This document shows positions 46,889 to 58,659 of a DNA stretch of 64,000 nucleotides, piece after piece. The stretch is taken from NCBI GenBank assembly GCA_017311185.1, contig JAESUZ010002871.1, positions 62,001 to 126,000 on the forward strand, read 5' to 3'. Each line of letters opens with the position of its first letter. The stretch's first letter is position 1. The stretch comes from Proteles cristata cristata. Its lineage: Eukaryota; Chordata; Mammalia; Carnivora; Hyaenidae. The position numbers and the translations under genes are program-made. Below the pieces are notes generated by a model, which searched no databases, was not told the origin of the DNA, and saw only the letters and a program-made list of their open reading frames with translations.

Positions 46889-46993
46889 TGGGGTCCCTGG
46901 CTGGGTTAATCAAAACAGCACACAACTCTTGATCTTGAGGTTGTAAGTTCAAGTCCCATACTGGACATAAAGCTTAGTTAAAAAAAATAAAAA
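46889..46993 (+). mobile_element. Older short tRNA-derived SINE
   Basis: GTCCCTGGCTGGGTTAATCA and GTAAGTTCAAGTCCCATACT with an A-rich tail. Confidence 0.68.
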
Positions 46994-47170
46994 GTAACAC
47001 TATGCTGAGAGAGAGTGCGAATGTGATAAAATGTTAATAACTGGCAAATCTAAGTGACAGGTATAATGGGAGCTCATTACAATATTCTTCCAACTTTTCT
47101 GAAAGTTGGACTCAATTTTTCTGAATTTTGTTTCAAAATGAAAAGGTTTTTTAAAAAGCAGTTCACGTCA

Positions 47171-47372
47171 GAGCGCCTGGGTTGTTCAGTTGGTTGAGTG
47201 TTCAACTTCGGTTCAGGTCATGATCTCACAGCTTGTGAGTTTGAGTCCCACATCTGACTCTTGTGCTGACAGATCAGCGCCTGGAGACTGCTTTTGTGTC
47301 TCCCTCTCTCTCTGCCCCTCCCCCCACTCGTGTCCTGTCTCTAAAAAAATGAACAAAAAAAAATTTTTTTTT
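47171..47372 (+). mobile_element. SINEC-type SINE
   Basis: Diverged copy; flanks AAAGCAGTTCACGTC and AAACCAGTTCATGTC. Confidence 0.86.
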
Positions 47373-47453
47373 AAAAACCAGTTCATGTCCTTCAAGATTT
47401 CAACAAAAGTATAATGGAAAAGGTAGAATAACTGGTTTAAACTCAAGAAGTAG

Positions 47454-47660
47454 GGGCACCTGGGTGGCTCAGTCGATTAATCATCGGACTTCGGCTCAGT
47501 TCATAATCTCACACAGTCAGTGGGTTTGAGTCCCGCATTAAGCTCTGTGCTGACAGCTCAGATCCTGGAGCCTGCTTTGGATTCTGTGTCTCCCTCTCTC
47601 TCTACCCCTCCCCTCCCTCTCTCTCTCTAAAAATAAAGACATAAAAAAATTATAAATAAT
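47454..47660 (+). mobile_element. SINEC-type SINE
   Basis: Flanked by CTCAAGAAGTAG at 47442-47453 and 47661-47672. Confidence 0.9.
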
Positions 47661-47767
47661 CTCAAGAAGTAGGCAGGAAAGCAGTCTGAATATTCCCAAT
47701 TTTAACTCAACTTCCTATAAAGTTGGAAAAGTAGAACATAAAATCTGCTAAGATATCTCATACACAT

Positions 47768-47768
47768 A

Positions 47769-47810
<42 letters not shown>
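47768..47810. repeat. TA microsatellite
   Basis: ATGCATATATATATATATAT continuing to ACACACATATAC. Confidence 0.85.
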
Positions 47811-47812
<2 letters not shown>

Positions 47813-48180
47813 GAAAGAGAAATAAAAAGACATGCAAAACACTCGATAAACTGAAAGTTTTCCCCCATGGACTTCTTCCCTTTATCCTTAAAAGCTGATT
47901 ATCATTCCTAAACTTTATTCACTGAGCATAAAGTGAACATACAGTAAATTAACACCTCACAAGTTTCGAATACTCAATCTGGCAACCTCACCAATTCATA
48001 TATAGCCTAGTAACAGCCATGAAGGTGTACGACAGATATCACAAGCCAGTAAAACATACATACTTGATGCCTTTCAGTCTCTCATTCAGTCTATTTAGTG
48101 TTCATTTATAAGAAATTCTATTAAGTTTATTTGACTACTAAATACATAGTGGAAATAGTAACAAATTAAAAGGGAGAGAG

Positions 48181-48290
48181 GTGGGGACTCAGTCGAAGAG
48201 CATGTGACTCGGTCTCATGGTCATGCGTTCGAGCCCCATACTGGGTGTACAAATTGCTTAGGTAAATAAATAAACTTAAAAAAAATGAAA
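48181..48290 (+). mobile_element. Older short tRNA-derived SINE
   Basis: GACTCAGTCGAAGAGCATGT and GCGTTCGAGCCCCATACTGG. Its A-tail holds the next SINE. Confidence 0.72.
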
Positions 48291-48294
48291 TAAA

Positions 48295-48519
48295 GGGGCG
48301 CCTGGGTGGCTTAGTCAGTTAAGCGTCCGACTTTCGCTTAGGTCATGATCTCGCGGTTCGTGGGTTCGAGCCCCATGTCGGGCTGTGTGCTGACTGCCAG
48401 CTCAGAGCCTGGAGCCTGTTTCAGTCTGTGACTCCCTCTCTCTCTGACCTCCCTGCTCACGCTGTCTCTCTCTCTCTCTAGAAAGAAATAAATAAAACAT
48501 TAAAAAAAAATTTTTTTTT
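48295..48519 (+). mobile_element. SINEC-type SINE, young group
   Basis: Near-consensus copy inserted in the tail of an older SINE; AATGAAATAAA flanks it. Confidence 0.92.
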
Positions 48520-48530
48520 AATGAAATAAA

Positions 48531-49274
48531 AATAGTTAAAACAAAAAGGAAGAGAGGTAAACATGCTCAAAAAAATAAACTGTAAAGGAATGAGGGGAAT
48601 ATTTTATAAAACACATGGTTACCTAAGGATTAAGCCTAATTAAATTCCTAACTATAAGAGTAAAGAGATCCACATACCTCAAGTATACGAAATGGGTATC
48701 ACTGCTTTAAAAACGCTCTACAGAATAAAATTTATGACCACGTCATCTACTTATTATGGAAAGGTTAACTTACTGAATAATTCTCTTCTCATCTTTCTCA
48801 TATGCTAATATCCTATAGAATCCTATAAAATCTAACCTCTGTTTTGTTTCATTAGCCAACTTCCAAGCTAATACCACCCATAGTTAATTATAGTAGCTGT
48901 AAACATTTTCTGATCTGGCAGATTAAAAAAAAAAAAAAAGGAGTGAAGAGGGAGTTTAAGATTTTTCAGACTTATTCATCCAAGCTTACCAAGTTTCCAT
49001 CCAAGGGAGGAGGAGGGTTGAGATCGTTTTTAGAACTGCTCTAAAACAGTTTACTTAAGGAGAATGGACATCTTTACAATATTAAGTTCGCTACTCCGGA
49101 GCATGGTATGACTCTCCATTTTATTCAGGTCTTTTTTTTTTTAAAGATTTTAAGCAAAATATCATAATTTGTTTCATTCAGGTCTTGCATGGATTATTCA
49201 TAAATATTTTACAGTTTTCTGGTTAATGGAAAAGAGCTCTTATGTTTGCTAATCAATCACTGTTGGTTTATTAT
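48531..49274. other. Intron 1 sequence, nothing recognised
   Basis: No supportable feature; a poly-A run near 48930. Confidence 0.35.
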
Positions 49275-49530
49275 AACCTATGACTGAACCTCAGACATTG
49301 TTCTAAATGCTGAGAATTAAAGTAATGAAAACACTGAATGCCCTGTCTGTATGGAGCTTACATCACAGCTGGGAAACAATCAGTAAACAAGTATAACCTT
49401 ATAAATAAGTAATTTCAGAAAACGTAGGTACTATGAAGAAAAATAAAGCAAGACAGAGGGAAAGAAAGTAGTAATGCAAGGGTTCATCTTTATAGTGCAA
49501 TCAAGGAAGACCCCTTTGAAGAAGATACAC
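49275..49530 (-). repeat. L2 fragment
   Basis: AATGCCCTGTCTGTATGGAG with CTTACATCACAGCTGGGAAA is the antisense L2 3' region. Confidence 0.55.
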
Positions 49531-49534
49531 ATAT

Positions 49535-49592
49535 ACTATATATATATATATACTGCACACACATTATACACAAACACACACACACACACATA
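49535..49592. repeat. TA and CA microsatellites
   Basis: A short TA run and then an ACACAC run beginning at about 49570. Confidence 0.8.
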
Positions 49593-50394
49593 TGGCTAAG
49601 CATATAGAAAGAAAAAAGATTAAATGGTCTTAGTAGTGAAAGTGGAAGAACAAATGACTACATAAAGGTGGGGACACAGTGATACTTGTGGCCATAAATT
49701 AAAGTGAGACCAATCAGCACTGTTGTTTGTTTTCTCCAATGACACTCAGTTGCTCGGATTCAAGGAAGGAGAGTTGGCAAAGTAATGAATTCAATCAGGG
49801 CTGAAGTTGTGCCTCAATTATAGTGAAGGAAGAGAAGAACAAGGGAGTTAACTTGACCCCACAAAATAGTGCAAAATACCTACAAGCATTAAAAATATTT
49901 TTTTTCACTGAATCAATGTAATTGGATAAGGAAAGAAATTACTATATGAGGGGGATAATGGACAGTGAAAGAGTGGTGTGGCTAATGGCCTGGATCTCGA
50001 TGGAATCTAAAAAATGTCACAATAGGGTACCAGAATAGATAAGATGGCAAAAAAAAAAGAAAAAGAAAGAAATGGAAGTCAGTTAGATGCTTAAAATACT
50101 TTAAGTTACAGATTATGATCATAAAGTCCAGGGTATGATTCTCTATACTAACTCCATATTGGAACCAGCTGGAACATTTAAAAAATGCATACGAAACCAA
50201 TAAAATAAGAATTTGAGGTTGACATATTACCATATTTTTTAAGTTGCTTAGTTAATTATAATGTACAGTCAAATTGAGAACCAACAGTCCTGGGTGTGAT
50301 CATGGAAGTAGGCAACTATAGCAGGCTAGAAAAGAAACAATCTACAGATTCCAGAAATTCTAATGAAGTTTTCTTCTATTATTCCCAATATAAA
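49593..50394. other. Intron 1 sequence, nothing recognised
   Basis: No supportable feature. Confidence 0.35.
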
Positions 50395-50560
50395 TAAAAG
50401 CATGAGCTATGTTCAAAGTATTTTACATACATTAACTCATTTCACATTCTTAACAACCCAATAAGGAAACTAGTATTACCCTGTTTTTAATGATGAGGAA
50501 TGGAAAAGACATGCACTGAATTAAGAGTCCTGCATAATACACACATAGTATAATACTATC
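50395..50560 (+). repeat. MIR fragment
   Basis: AAAGTATTTTACATACATTA, ACTCATTTCACATTCTTAAC and GATGAGGAA are the MIR core in sense. Confidence 0.65.
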
Positions 50561-51022
50561 AGAAGGAAGACTGTGGTTAAGTTAAAGATGCATTTATAAG
50601 CCCTAAAGCAATTACTTAAAAAAAAAAAAGACCTATCTACAGCTAACAAGCCAATGTTAGATGAATAGAATACTAAAATATATTCAATCCAAAAAGGAAC
50701 ATTGGACAGGACAAATTAAAAATAAATAGTAAGATAACAGATTCAAAACCAACCTTATCAATAATTTCACTACATTTGTCTACCATGACAAATGAAAACA
50801 TATGTCCCTATAAACACGTACACAAATATTCATAGCAGTACTATTAAAATTGCCAAAACAGAAAAATCCAAATATCTATCAAGTCAGAAAAAACAAAATG
50901 TGTTATTTCCATGCAATAGAATATTATTCAGGCGTAAAAAGAACCAAGTAATACTGATACATGCTCTAACACGGATGAACCCAGAAAGCATTAAGCTAAG
51001 TGAAAGAAGCCAGACACAAAAG

Positions 51023-51849
51023 GTCACTGGCCAACCGGCACAGGAAAAGATGTTCAACATTAGTCATTATCAGGAAAATGTAAATCAAAACCACAATGAT
51101 CTATTACCTTACACCTGTTAGCATGACTATTATCAAAAAGAAAGAAGTGTTGGAGAGGCTGTGGAAAAAAGAGAACTACCGTCCACTGTAGGTGGGAATA
51201 TAAATTGGTGTAGTCATTATGGAAAACAATATGGAGGTTCCTTAAAATAAAAACAGAAATACCATATGATCCAGTTATTCCACTTCCGGGAAAACAAAAA
51301 TATTAGCTCAAAAACAAATATCCCCCTTATGCTCACTGCAGCATTATTATTAGCCAGGACACAGAATTAGCCAGGACACAGAATTAGCCAGGACACAGAA
51401 ATAACGTTAAGTGTCCACTGATGGATAAACAGATAAAGATGCATGTGTGTATACCCACACATGCACCAGAATACTACTCAGCCATAAAAAGAAGGAAATC
51501 TTGCATTTGTGACAACATGGATGGGCCTTAAGGGTATTATGCTAAGTGAAATAAGTCAGAGAGAGAAGGACAATCACTGTATGATTTCACTTATATGTGG
51601 AATTTACAAAACAAACCAAACCAGCAAAACAAAACTCACAGATACACAAAACAGATCAGTAGTTATCAGAAGGAAGGGAATTGGGGTTAGGGACACAGGT
51701 GAAGAGGATCAATTCAATTGCATGGTAACAGATCCTTACTAGACTTATTATGGTGATCACTTTGTAATGTAGACAAAAACTGAATTATTACGCTGCACAC
51801 CTGAAACTAATTACTAATGTTATATGTCAATTTTGCCTCAATTTAAAAA
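51023..51849 (+). mobile_element. Younger L1 3' UTR nested in the older copy
   Basis: GGAAAAGATGTTCAACATTA to TCAATTTTGCCTCAATTTAA plus an A tail, bordered by GTCAC on both sides. Confidence 0.8.
51352..51400 (+). repeat. 17 bp tandem repeat, about 2.9 copies
   Basis: AGCCAGGACACAGAATT is repeated head to tail inside the nested L1. Confidence 0.93.
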
Positions 51850-52119
51850 AAGTCACATATTGTATAATTCTATTTATATGAAATATCCAGAATAGGCAAA
51901 ACCATAGAAAAAGCTAGCTGTCTACTGGTTGCCAGGGTCTGGGGGTGGAGGAGCATGGGGTGTGACTTCTTAAAGGGAAAGGAATTTCCTCTGGGGGTGA
52001 TGAAAACTTCTGGAACTAGACAGTGGTAATAAGAGTTGTACAGCATTATGAATGTACTAAATGACACTGAACTGTACATTCTTAAATCATTAAAATGGTG
52101 ACTTTTTTGCTATTTTTTA

Positions 52120-52190
52120 AAAAATTACAGTTGACACTATGTAACAACATAACAATGTTACATTAGTTTCAGGTACACAACATAACAATT
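52120..52190 (-). mobile_element. Tiny antisense L1 3' end
   Basis: AATGTTACATTAGTTTCAGG TACACAACATA resembles the extreme L1 3' end seen at about 13620. Confidence 0.5.
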
Positions 52191-52199
52191 GAACTTTAA

Positions 52200-52640
52200 T
52201 AACAAAAATATTTAAAACCATTAAGGAGGTCAGGGGATCCCCTTAAACAATGTGGTGTAAGTCAAGAGAATATAACTGTATTACAAATGTATACAACAAC
52301 CTCACTGAAGGGGTCTGGAGGGAAAAGATGCTGACTAAAGTAACTTTAGAAATGAGTGGAGTCTGTAAAGCTAAAGGCAAAAGGAATAAAAGGAACAAAT
52401 AGGCATTCCAGTTGATAAAACTGTTTCCCACAGTGGTATAAGATAACAACCTAATACTGCTATATACGTGTAATGGAATTGAACAATTATATAAATAAAT
52501 GATAGATAGTGGGAGCCAGGTTTCTCACTGTCCAAGCAGGAATTTACAAATAAGTAAGGGAAGGAAACTATGATGATCCATGTAGTAATGGATTAAAATT
52601 GGAGATTCAGTACGAACTCATGTTTACCTTAATATGTATA
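52200..52640. other. Intron 1 sequence, nothing recognised
   Basis: No supportable feature. Confidence 0.3.
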
Positions 52641-53985
52641 TATCAGGTTAGTATATACCAGTATATTTCCTTGCTCAATCATCTGAGAAGGCCTAGAACC
52701 AATGATACCCCAAATGCAATCAGTATACCTAGCACCCAAGATCTTGGTTTATAATACCATTCTCCAATCAAAAGAACCAATATGTCTTGAAGAAATGGCT
52801 GATTCTGGGACTAGGGCAGAAAATAAACAAAATGAGCCTGGAGCACTTTTTAGTGCCAGAAAGTGCTCAAAAAAAAATAAAAAAAACCCACACTGATGAG
52901 TTTATGTCAAAGGAGCACAGGAGCCCATAAAATATTCCAAATAGCCAAGAATAGCTAGAACAATTGAAGCAAATAGTACTGTATTAAAACCGAAAGTATA
53001 AAATAAATATTCCTAGGTCCATATTGATATAAATTAGTGATATGAATAAATTAAGAAATTAAGAAAAACAGAGATGCTCTGCTCTCAAGGAGTATTACTC
53101 CCTAATCCCTAAGTGTAAGGTTAACTTAGAGACTTCCTTCCAAACAGTACAAAATGGAAAGGGAAAAGAGGGGACTATCTTTACAGTAGAAAAAGAGAAA
53201 CATGGCAAACACTACTTTGGCCAGGCAATCAAGATCAACATCAAAATCATAAATTATGTTGATAATAGGCATCCTTAATAGATGATGAAAATGGCACTTT
53301 ACCTCTGTGATCAATCTTCATCACAAAAACTCATAAACCCAGTCTGATCCTAAGAAAAACATCTGAAAAATTCTCATGAAGGAACATCCTAAAAAATGCC
53401 TGATCAGTACACCTCTAAACTGTCATGGTCATCAAGAGCAAGGAAAGTCTAAGAAACTGTTACACCCAAAAGTAGCTTAAGGAGACATGACAACTCAATG
53501 TAATGGTGTGGTGTCTAAATGACATCCTGGAACAAAAAAAAAAAGGACATTAGGTAAAAACTAAAGAAATCCCGGGATGCCTGGGTGGTTCTGTCAGTTA
53601 AGCATCTGACTCTTAATTTTGGCTCAGGTCATGATCTCATGATACATGAGATCAAGCTCCATGTGGGGCTCTGAGCTGACACAAAGAGCCTGCTTGGGAT
53701 TCTGTCTCTCCCTCTGTGCCCCTCCCCTACTCATGTTCATGCTCTCTCTCTCAAAAATAAACATTTAAAAAAATACTAAGGAAATCTGAATAAACTGTAG
53801 ACTTTAGTTAATAACGACGTATTAACATAGTTTCACTAATTGTGATGAATGTACCATACTAATTAATAAGATGTTAATAACAGTAGAAATTGAATCCAGG
53901 ATACAGAGGAAGCTCTGTACTACCTTCTCAATTTTTCTGTAAATCTAAAACTCTTCTAAAAATAAAGTCTATTTTTTTAAATGTA
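52640..53985 (+). mobile_element. Old L1M-type 3' UTR, interrupted
   Basis: AGAAATGGCTGATTCTGGGA, AGGAGACATGACAACTCAAT and, after a SINE, TTTTTCTGTAAATCTAAAAC near the 3' end. Confidence 0.6.
53573..53773 (+). mobile_element. SINEC-type SINE
   Basis: Flanks AACTAAAGAAATC (53559-53571) and TACTAAGGAAATC (53774-53786). Confidence 0.87.
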
Positions 53986-54240
53986 CAAGGATGCAAAAAC
54001 ATTTAACATGTGTGTAAAAAAAAAAAAAAGCCTGCATGGCCATGTTAACAACAGCCTAAGGAAGACTTCAGAACAAGGATAAAGAGAAACAGAGGAGTTA
54101 ATAACTCATAATAACAATAACAACAAAACCTCATAATAATAACAAAAGATTTGTCAAGTCTACAAGCCCAAAGGAATATACATCTAACAAGGGAGCACCA
54201 AAGTATTTAGAGTACAAACTAACAAAATTATTTGCTTCTA
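53986..54240. other. Intron 1 sequence, nothing recognised
   Basis: AT-rich spacer between two L1 segments. Confidence 0.3.
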
Positions 54241-55300
54241 ATATTCTAAGTTTTTATTTAAATTTTAGTTAACATATAGTGTAACAGTTTCAAGAGTAGA
54301 ATTTAGTGATTCATCATTTACATATCACACCCAGTCTTCTTCACAACAAGTGCCCTCCTTAATACCCATCACCCATTTAGCCCATCCTCCCCACCCCCCA
54401 CGTCCCCTCCAGCAATCCTTAGTTTACTCTCTATGGTTAGGAAGAGTCTCTTATGGTTGCCTCCCTTTCATTTTTCCTTTCCCCTATGTTTACTTATTTT
54501 GTTTCTTAAATTCCCCGTATGAGGGGTGTCTGGGTGGCTCAGCCCGTTAAATGTCTGACTTTGGCTTAGGTCATGATCTCAAGGTTTGTGAATCTGAGCC
54601 CCACATCAAGCTCTGTGCTAACAGCTCAGAGCCTAGAGCCTGCTTCAGATTCCGTGTTTCCCTCTCTCTCTCTCTGCCCCATCCTGCTCGCACTCTCTCT
54701 CAAAAATAACCATTAAAAAAAATTCCACATATTAGTGAAATCATATGATATTTGTCTTTCTCTAATTTATTTCTCTAATTTATTTCACTTAGCATAATAA
54801 CTCTAACTCCATCAATGTCATTGCAAATAGCAAGATTTCGTTCTTTTTGATGGTGGAGTAATATTTCATTGTGTGTATATATGTACACACATACACCACA
54901 CATTCTTTATCCATTCATCAGGCAATGGACATTTGGTTTCTTTCCATAATTTCGCTATGTTTTGTAACACTGCTATAAACATCAGGGTGTATGTGCCCCT
55001 CTGAATCAATATTTTTGTATCCTTTGGACAGATACCTACTAGTGCAATTGCTGGGTCACAAGGCAGTTCTATTTTTAACTTTTTGAGGAACATCCATACT
55101 ATTTTCCAGCATGGCTGCACCAGTTTGCATTCCCACAAACAATATAAGAGGGTTCCCCTTTCTCCACATCCTCACCAATATCTGTTGTTTCCTGTGTTGT
55201 TAATTTTAACCATTCTGACAGGTGTGAGGTTGTATCTCAATGTAGTTCTGATTTTTATTTCCCTGACGATGAGTGATGCTGAGCATCTTTTCATGTGTAA
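54241..55300 (-). mobile_element. L1 3' end, antisense arm of an inverted L1
   Basis: A T-rich start, GAATTTAGTGATTCATCATT, CAACAAGTGCCCTCCTTAAT and the L1 3' UTR read antisense to about 55300, with a SINE at 54524-54718. It meets sense L1 ORF2 head to head at about 55300. Confidence 0.8.
54524..54718 (+). mobile_element. SINEC-type SINE inside L1
   Basis: Flanks AAATTCCCCGTATGA (about 54507) and AAATTCCACATATTA (54719 on), diverged duplicates of the L1 target. Confidence 0.85.
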
Positions 55301-55756
55301 ACTGACAGAAATGAAAGGAGAAATAAACAGATCCGCAATTAAAGAGAGTCCAACACTCAGTAATTCACAGAACAAGTATACAGAAAATCAGCAAGAATAC
55401 ATAATATTTGAAGAACACTATCAACTAGACATAAATGATATTTATAAAACAGTCCACCCAACAACAGCAAAATACCATTCTTTTCAAGTGCACATAGAAC
55501 ATTCACCCAGATAAATAAAATGCTGGCCCATAAAAGAAGCCTGGATAAATTTTAAAAAATATAAATCATACACAACATGTTCCTCTGACCACAGTGGAAT
55601 TAAATTTGGAATCAGTAATAGAAAGACATCTTATAAAATCCCATTAAGTACTCAGAAATTAAAAGACACTCTTCCAAATAATCTATCAGTCAAAGAAAAA
55701 AAAATTACAAGAGATATTAGAAAATATTCTGAGCTGAATGAAAATAACAGATATTG

Positions 55757-55962
55757 TGGTGCCTGGATTGCTCAGTCCATTGAGCATCCAACACTTGATT
55801 TCAGTTCAGGTCATGGGATGGAGCCCTAAGTTGGGCTCTGTGTTGAGCATTGAGCCTGCTTGGGATTCTTTCTTTCTCTCTCTCTCTCTCAATCTCTCTC
55901 CATTCCCCCACCCCTGCCTCTCTCCCCTACTCATGCTCTCTCTAAAATTAAAAAAAAAAAAA
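55757..55962 (+). mobile_element. SINEC-type SINE
   Basis: GGTGCCTGGATTGCTCAGTC to CTCTAAAATTAAAAAAAAAA. Confidence 0.84.
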
Positions 55963-55966
55963 AGTA

Positions 55967-56168
55967 GAGGTACCTGGGTGACTCAGTCAGTTAAGCATCC
56001 AACTTCAGCTCAAATTATGATCTCATAGTTTGTAGGTTCTAGCTGCACATCAGGCTAACAGCTAACAGCTGTGCTAACAGCTCAGCGTCTGGAGCCTTTC
56101 TCTCTGCCCCTCATCTGCTTGCTTTCTGACTTTCTCTCAAAAATAAACAAACAGTAAAAAAATTTTAA
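55967..56168 (+). mobile_element. SINEC-type SINE
   Basis: Second copy in tandem, with an internal duplication of the GCTAACAGCT box. Confidence 0.84.
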
Positions 56169-56295
56169 TTTAAAACATTTAAAAATTTTCAAAAAAATTA
56201 ATTCAAAAGAATAAGAGAAATTAACTTGTAAAATGAAGCTAAAGTAGTGTTTTAAGGGAAATTTATAGCTTTTAGCACTTATATTAGAAAAGAAG

Positions 56296-56513
56296 TTTTT
56301 ATTTATTTATTTAAAGTTTAGTGATTTTTGAGAGACAGACACACACAAGCATGCAAGCAAAGGAGGGGCAGAGAGAGAAGGAAAGAGAGAACCCCAAACA
56401 GGTTCCTCGCTGTCAGCACAGAGCCAGATGCAGGGCTTAAACTCACATGAGATCATGACCTGAGCCAAAACCAAGGGTCAGCCATTTAACCAACTGAGCC
56501 ACCCAGGTGCCCC
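56296..56513 (-). mobile_element. SINEC-type SINE
   Basis: Antisense; AGAAAAGAAG at 56286-56295 and 56514-56523. Confidence 0.88.
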
Positions 56514-56819
56514 AGAAAAGAAGAAAGTTTTTAAATCAGTGATGTAAGTGCCCACCTTAAGAAGCTAAAAAAGAAAAACAAATTAACCAAAAGTAGACAA
56601 AAGGAAATAAAAAGAGCAGAAATCAATAAAACTGGAAATGGACAAGCAATAGCAATACAAAAATCAGTAACTCTAAATCAAGAAAAAAGCAAATTACTAA
56701 TATGAAGAATGAAAGAAGGTGTATTGTTAGACTTTAAAAAGATAACAAGGAAATATTATAAATACTTTCACACCAATATATTCGATAACTGATTTGAAAT
56801 GGTCAAAATTTAAGACACA

Positions 56820-57180
56820 AATTGCCAAAATGGGCATAAGAAGACACAGAAACTCGAAATAGCCTTATATCTAAGGATTGCCTGCAACCACCAGAAATAC
56901 GAGGCAAGGAAAGAATCTTTCCTAGAGCCTTCGGGGGAGCAAGTTCCTGCCAACACCTTGATTTCAGACCTCCAGTTTCCAGAACTGACTTAGAATAAAT
57001 TTCTGTTGTGTTAAACCACCATGGTTTGTGGTAATTTGTTATGACAGTGCTGGGGAAAGTACTGCACATGCGACTAATAAGTTAGAGATAATGGAATAAA
57101 AAATGTATTACATTTAATGACTGACTTATTGTTGCCTCTTACCATGGAGCTACTCGAAATTCTAAATTACATTATATTTC
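56820..57180. other. Unassigned insert within the L1 arm
   Basis: GACCTCCAGTTTCCAGAACTG and ACCACCATGGTTTGTGGTAA do not fit ORF2 and resemble an old LTR-type or MER repeat, not named. Confidence 0.3.
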
Positions 57181-57805
57181 TAGTGAACATCAGTGATCTA
57201 ACAGTGGCAACAAGACAAGAAGAAACAAAATGCACATACTGATTGGAAAGGAAGAAGCAAAAATGGCTTTCTTTGCAGACATGACTGTGTATGAAGAAAA
57301 TCCTGAGGAATCTACTTGAAAGCTACTAGAACTAAAAAGTGGATTTAGTAAGATAACAGAATACACAAGAGAATCAATCGTATCTTTTACAATATCAACA
57401 AAAAGTTGAGGAAAAGGAATCTTAAAATACAGTATCACTGGCAATGGAAAGTATCAAAAAACATTAAATACTTCGGGATACACTGAACAAAATATATACA
57501 AAACCTATAAAAGAAAAATTACTAAAAACATTGCAGAAAAAAACTAAAGAAACCTAAATAAATAGTGTTATGCCATGTGAAAGTATCAGAAGTCTCCATA
57601 TTATTAAGATGTCAATTCTCCTCATCAGGCTTTTTGTAAACACTGACAAGCTTAGTCTATAGTTTATATGAAAATGCAAAAGATCTAAAATAACCAAAGC
57701 AATGTTCAAAAAAAGACAATGTTGAAGGACATATGCTACCTGACTGTAAGGCTTGCTATAAAGAAGTAAAGATAATATATTATTAGTATAAGAATATAAA
57801 TCAAG

Positions 57806-58021
57806 TGGGACGCCTGGGTGGCTCTGTCGGTTGAGCGTCCGGCTTCAGCTCGGGTCATGATCTTGTGGTTCGTGGCTTCGAGCCCTGTGTCAGGCTCTGT
57901 GCTGACAGCTCAGAGCCTAGAGCCTGCTTCAGGTTCTGTTTCGCCCTCCCTCTCTGCCTCTCCCTTGCTCCTGCTCTGTCTCTCTGTCTCAAAATATAAA
58001 AAATGAAATAAAATTAAAAAA
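57806..58021 (+). mobile_element. SINEC-type SINE
   Basis: Flanks ATATAAATCAAG (57794-57805) and ATATAGATCAAG (58022-58033). Confidence 0.9.
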
Positions 58022-58033
58022 ATATAGATCAAG

Positions 58034-58244
58034 AGGGGCACCTGGGTAAGCTCAGTCAATTGAGCGACTGACTCTTGATTATAGCTCAGGTCATGATCTC
58101 CAGGTTCCTGTGATCAAGCCTTGCACTGGACTCTGTGCTGCCAGTGCAGAGCCAGTGCAGAGCCTCCTTAGGATTCTCTCTCCATGTCTTCCCTTCCCCT
58201 GCTGGCATGTACATGCTATCTCTTGTAAATAAATAAACATTAAA
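58034..58244 (+). mobile_element. SINEC-type SINE
   Basis: GGGGCACCTGGGTAAGCTCA to AAATAAATAAACATTAAAAT, running into a TA repeat. Confidence 0.87.
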
Positions 58245-58282
58245 ATATATATATATATATATACACATACATATATATATAT

Positions 58283-58318
<36 letters not shown>
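58243..58318. repeat. TA microsatellite
   Basis: A long TA array with CACATACA interruptions, grown from the SINE tail. Confidence 0.92.
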
Positions 58319-58321
<3 letters not shown>

Positions 58322-58659
58322 AAGAGAACAGAGAGACTAGAAATAGACCCACACTTACAAAAAATAAAAAGGAGTCAGATCATATATAACCTCCAAACTA
58401 GTAAGGGGAACAAATATGAAGGAAGGAAAGAAAAGAAACTCTACAGAGTAAAATAACTGGATGGTATGATAGTAACTTTTCTCCCTAAACAGTGTGATCA
58501 GGAAAGCTGGTTCAGAAAAACATGTAAATGGAATACAAGGGCTCTAAGAGAAAGAACCTAACAGTTGGCTGGCGTGGCAGGGGCACACTGGACAAGAAGA
58601 TATGCCTGGAGACAAGGCTTCCAAGCCACAGGGAAATGTAGATGTTACATAACAGTTCT

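Larger units (their letters stand above)
46535..47150 (+). mobile_element. Old L1M-type 3' UTR, interrupted
   Basis: GACCTTGTTCTTAAGAAATAC and, after two SINEs, GTGATAAAATGTTAATAACTG and CCAACTTTTCTGAAAGTT follow the L1M 3' end. Confidence 0.6.
50760..52110 (+). mobile_element. Older L1 3' UTR carrying a younger L1
   Basis: The outer copy occupies 50760-51022 and resumes at 51850-52110 (GTCACATATTGTATAATTCT). The join GACACAAAAGGTCAC / GTCACATATTG rebuilds the expected L1 order. Confidence 0.8.
55301..58480 (+). mobile_element. L1 ORF2, sense arm of an inverted L1
   Basis: It runs from the endonuclease C-terminal half (GTGCACATAGAACATTCACC, CTGACCACAGTGGAATTAAA) through RT to the ORF2 C-terminus (AGACTAGAAATAGACCCACA near 58335). 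The RT loop at about 57265-57290 reads FFADMTVY, one aspartate codon short of FADD. Five SINEs are inserted. The right end is approximate. Confidence 0.72.

Noticed and set aside
58091..58352. Tyr/Ile-rich frames in the TA array
   Set aside because: They are translations of a microsatellite.
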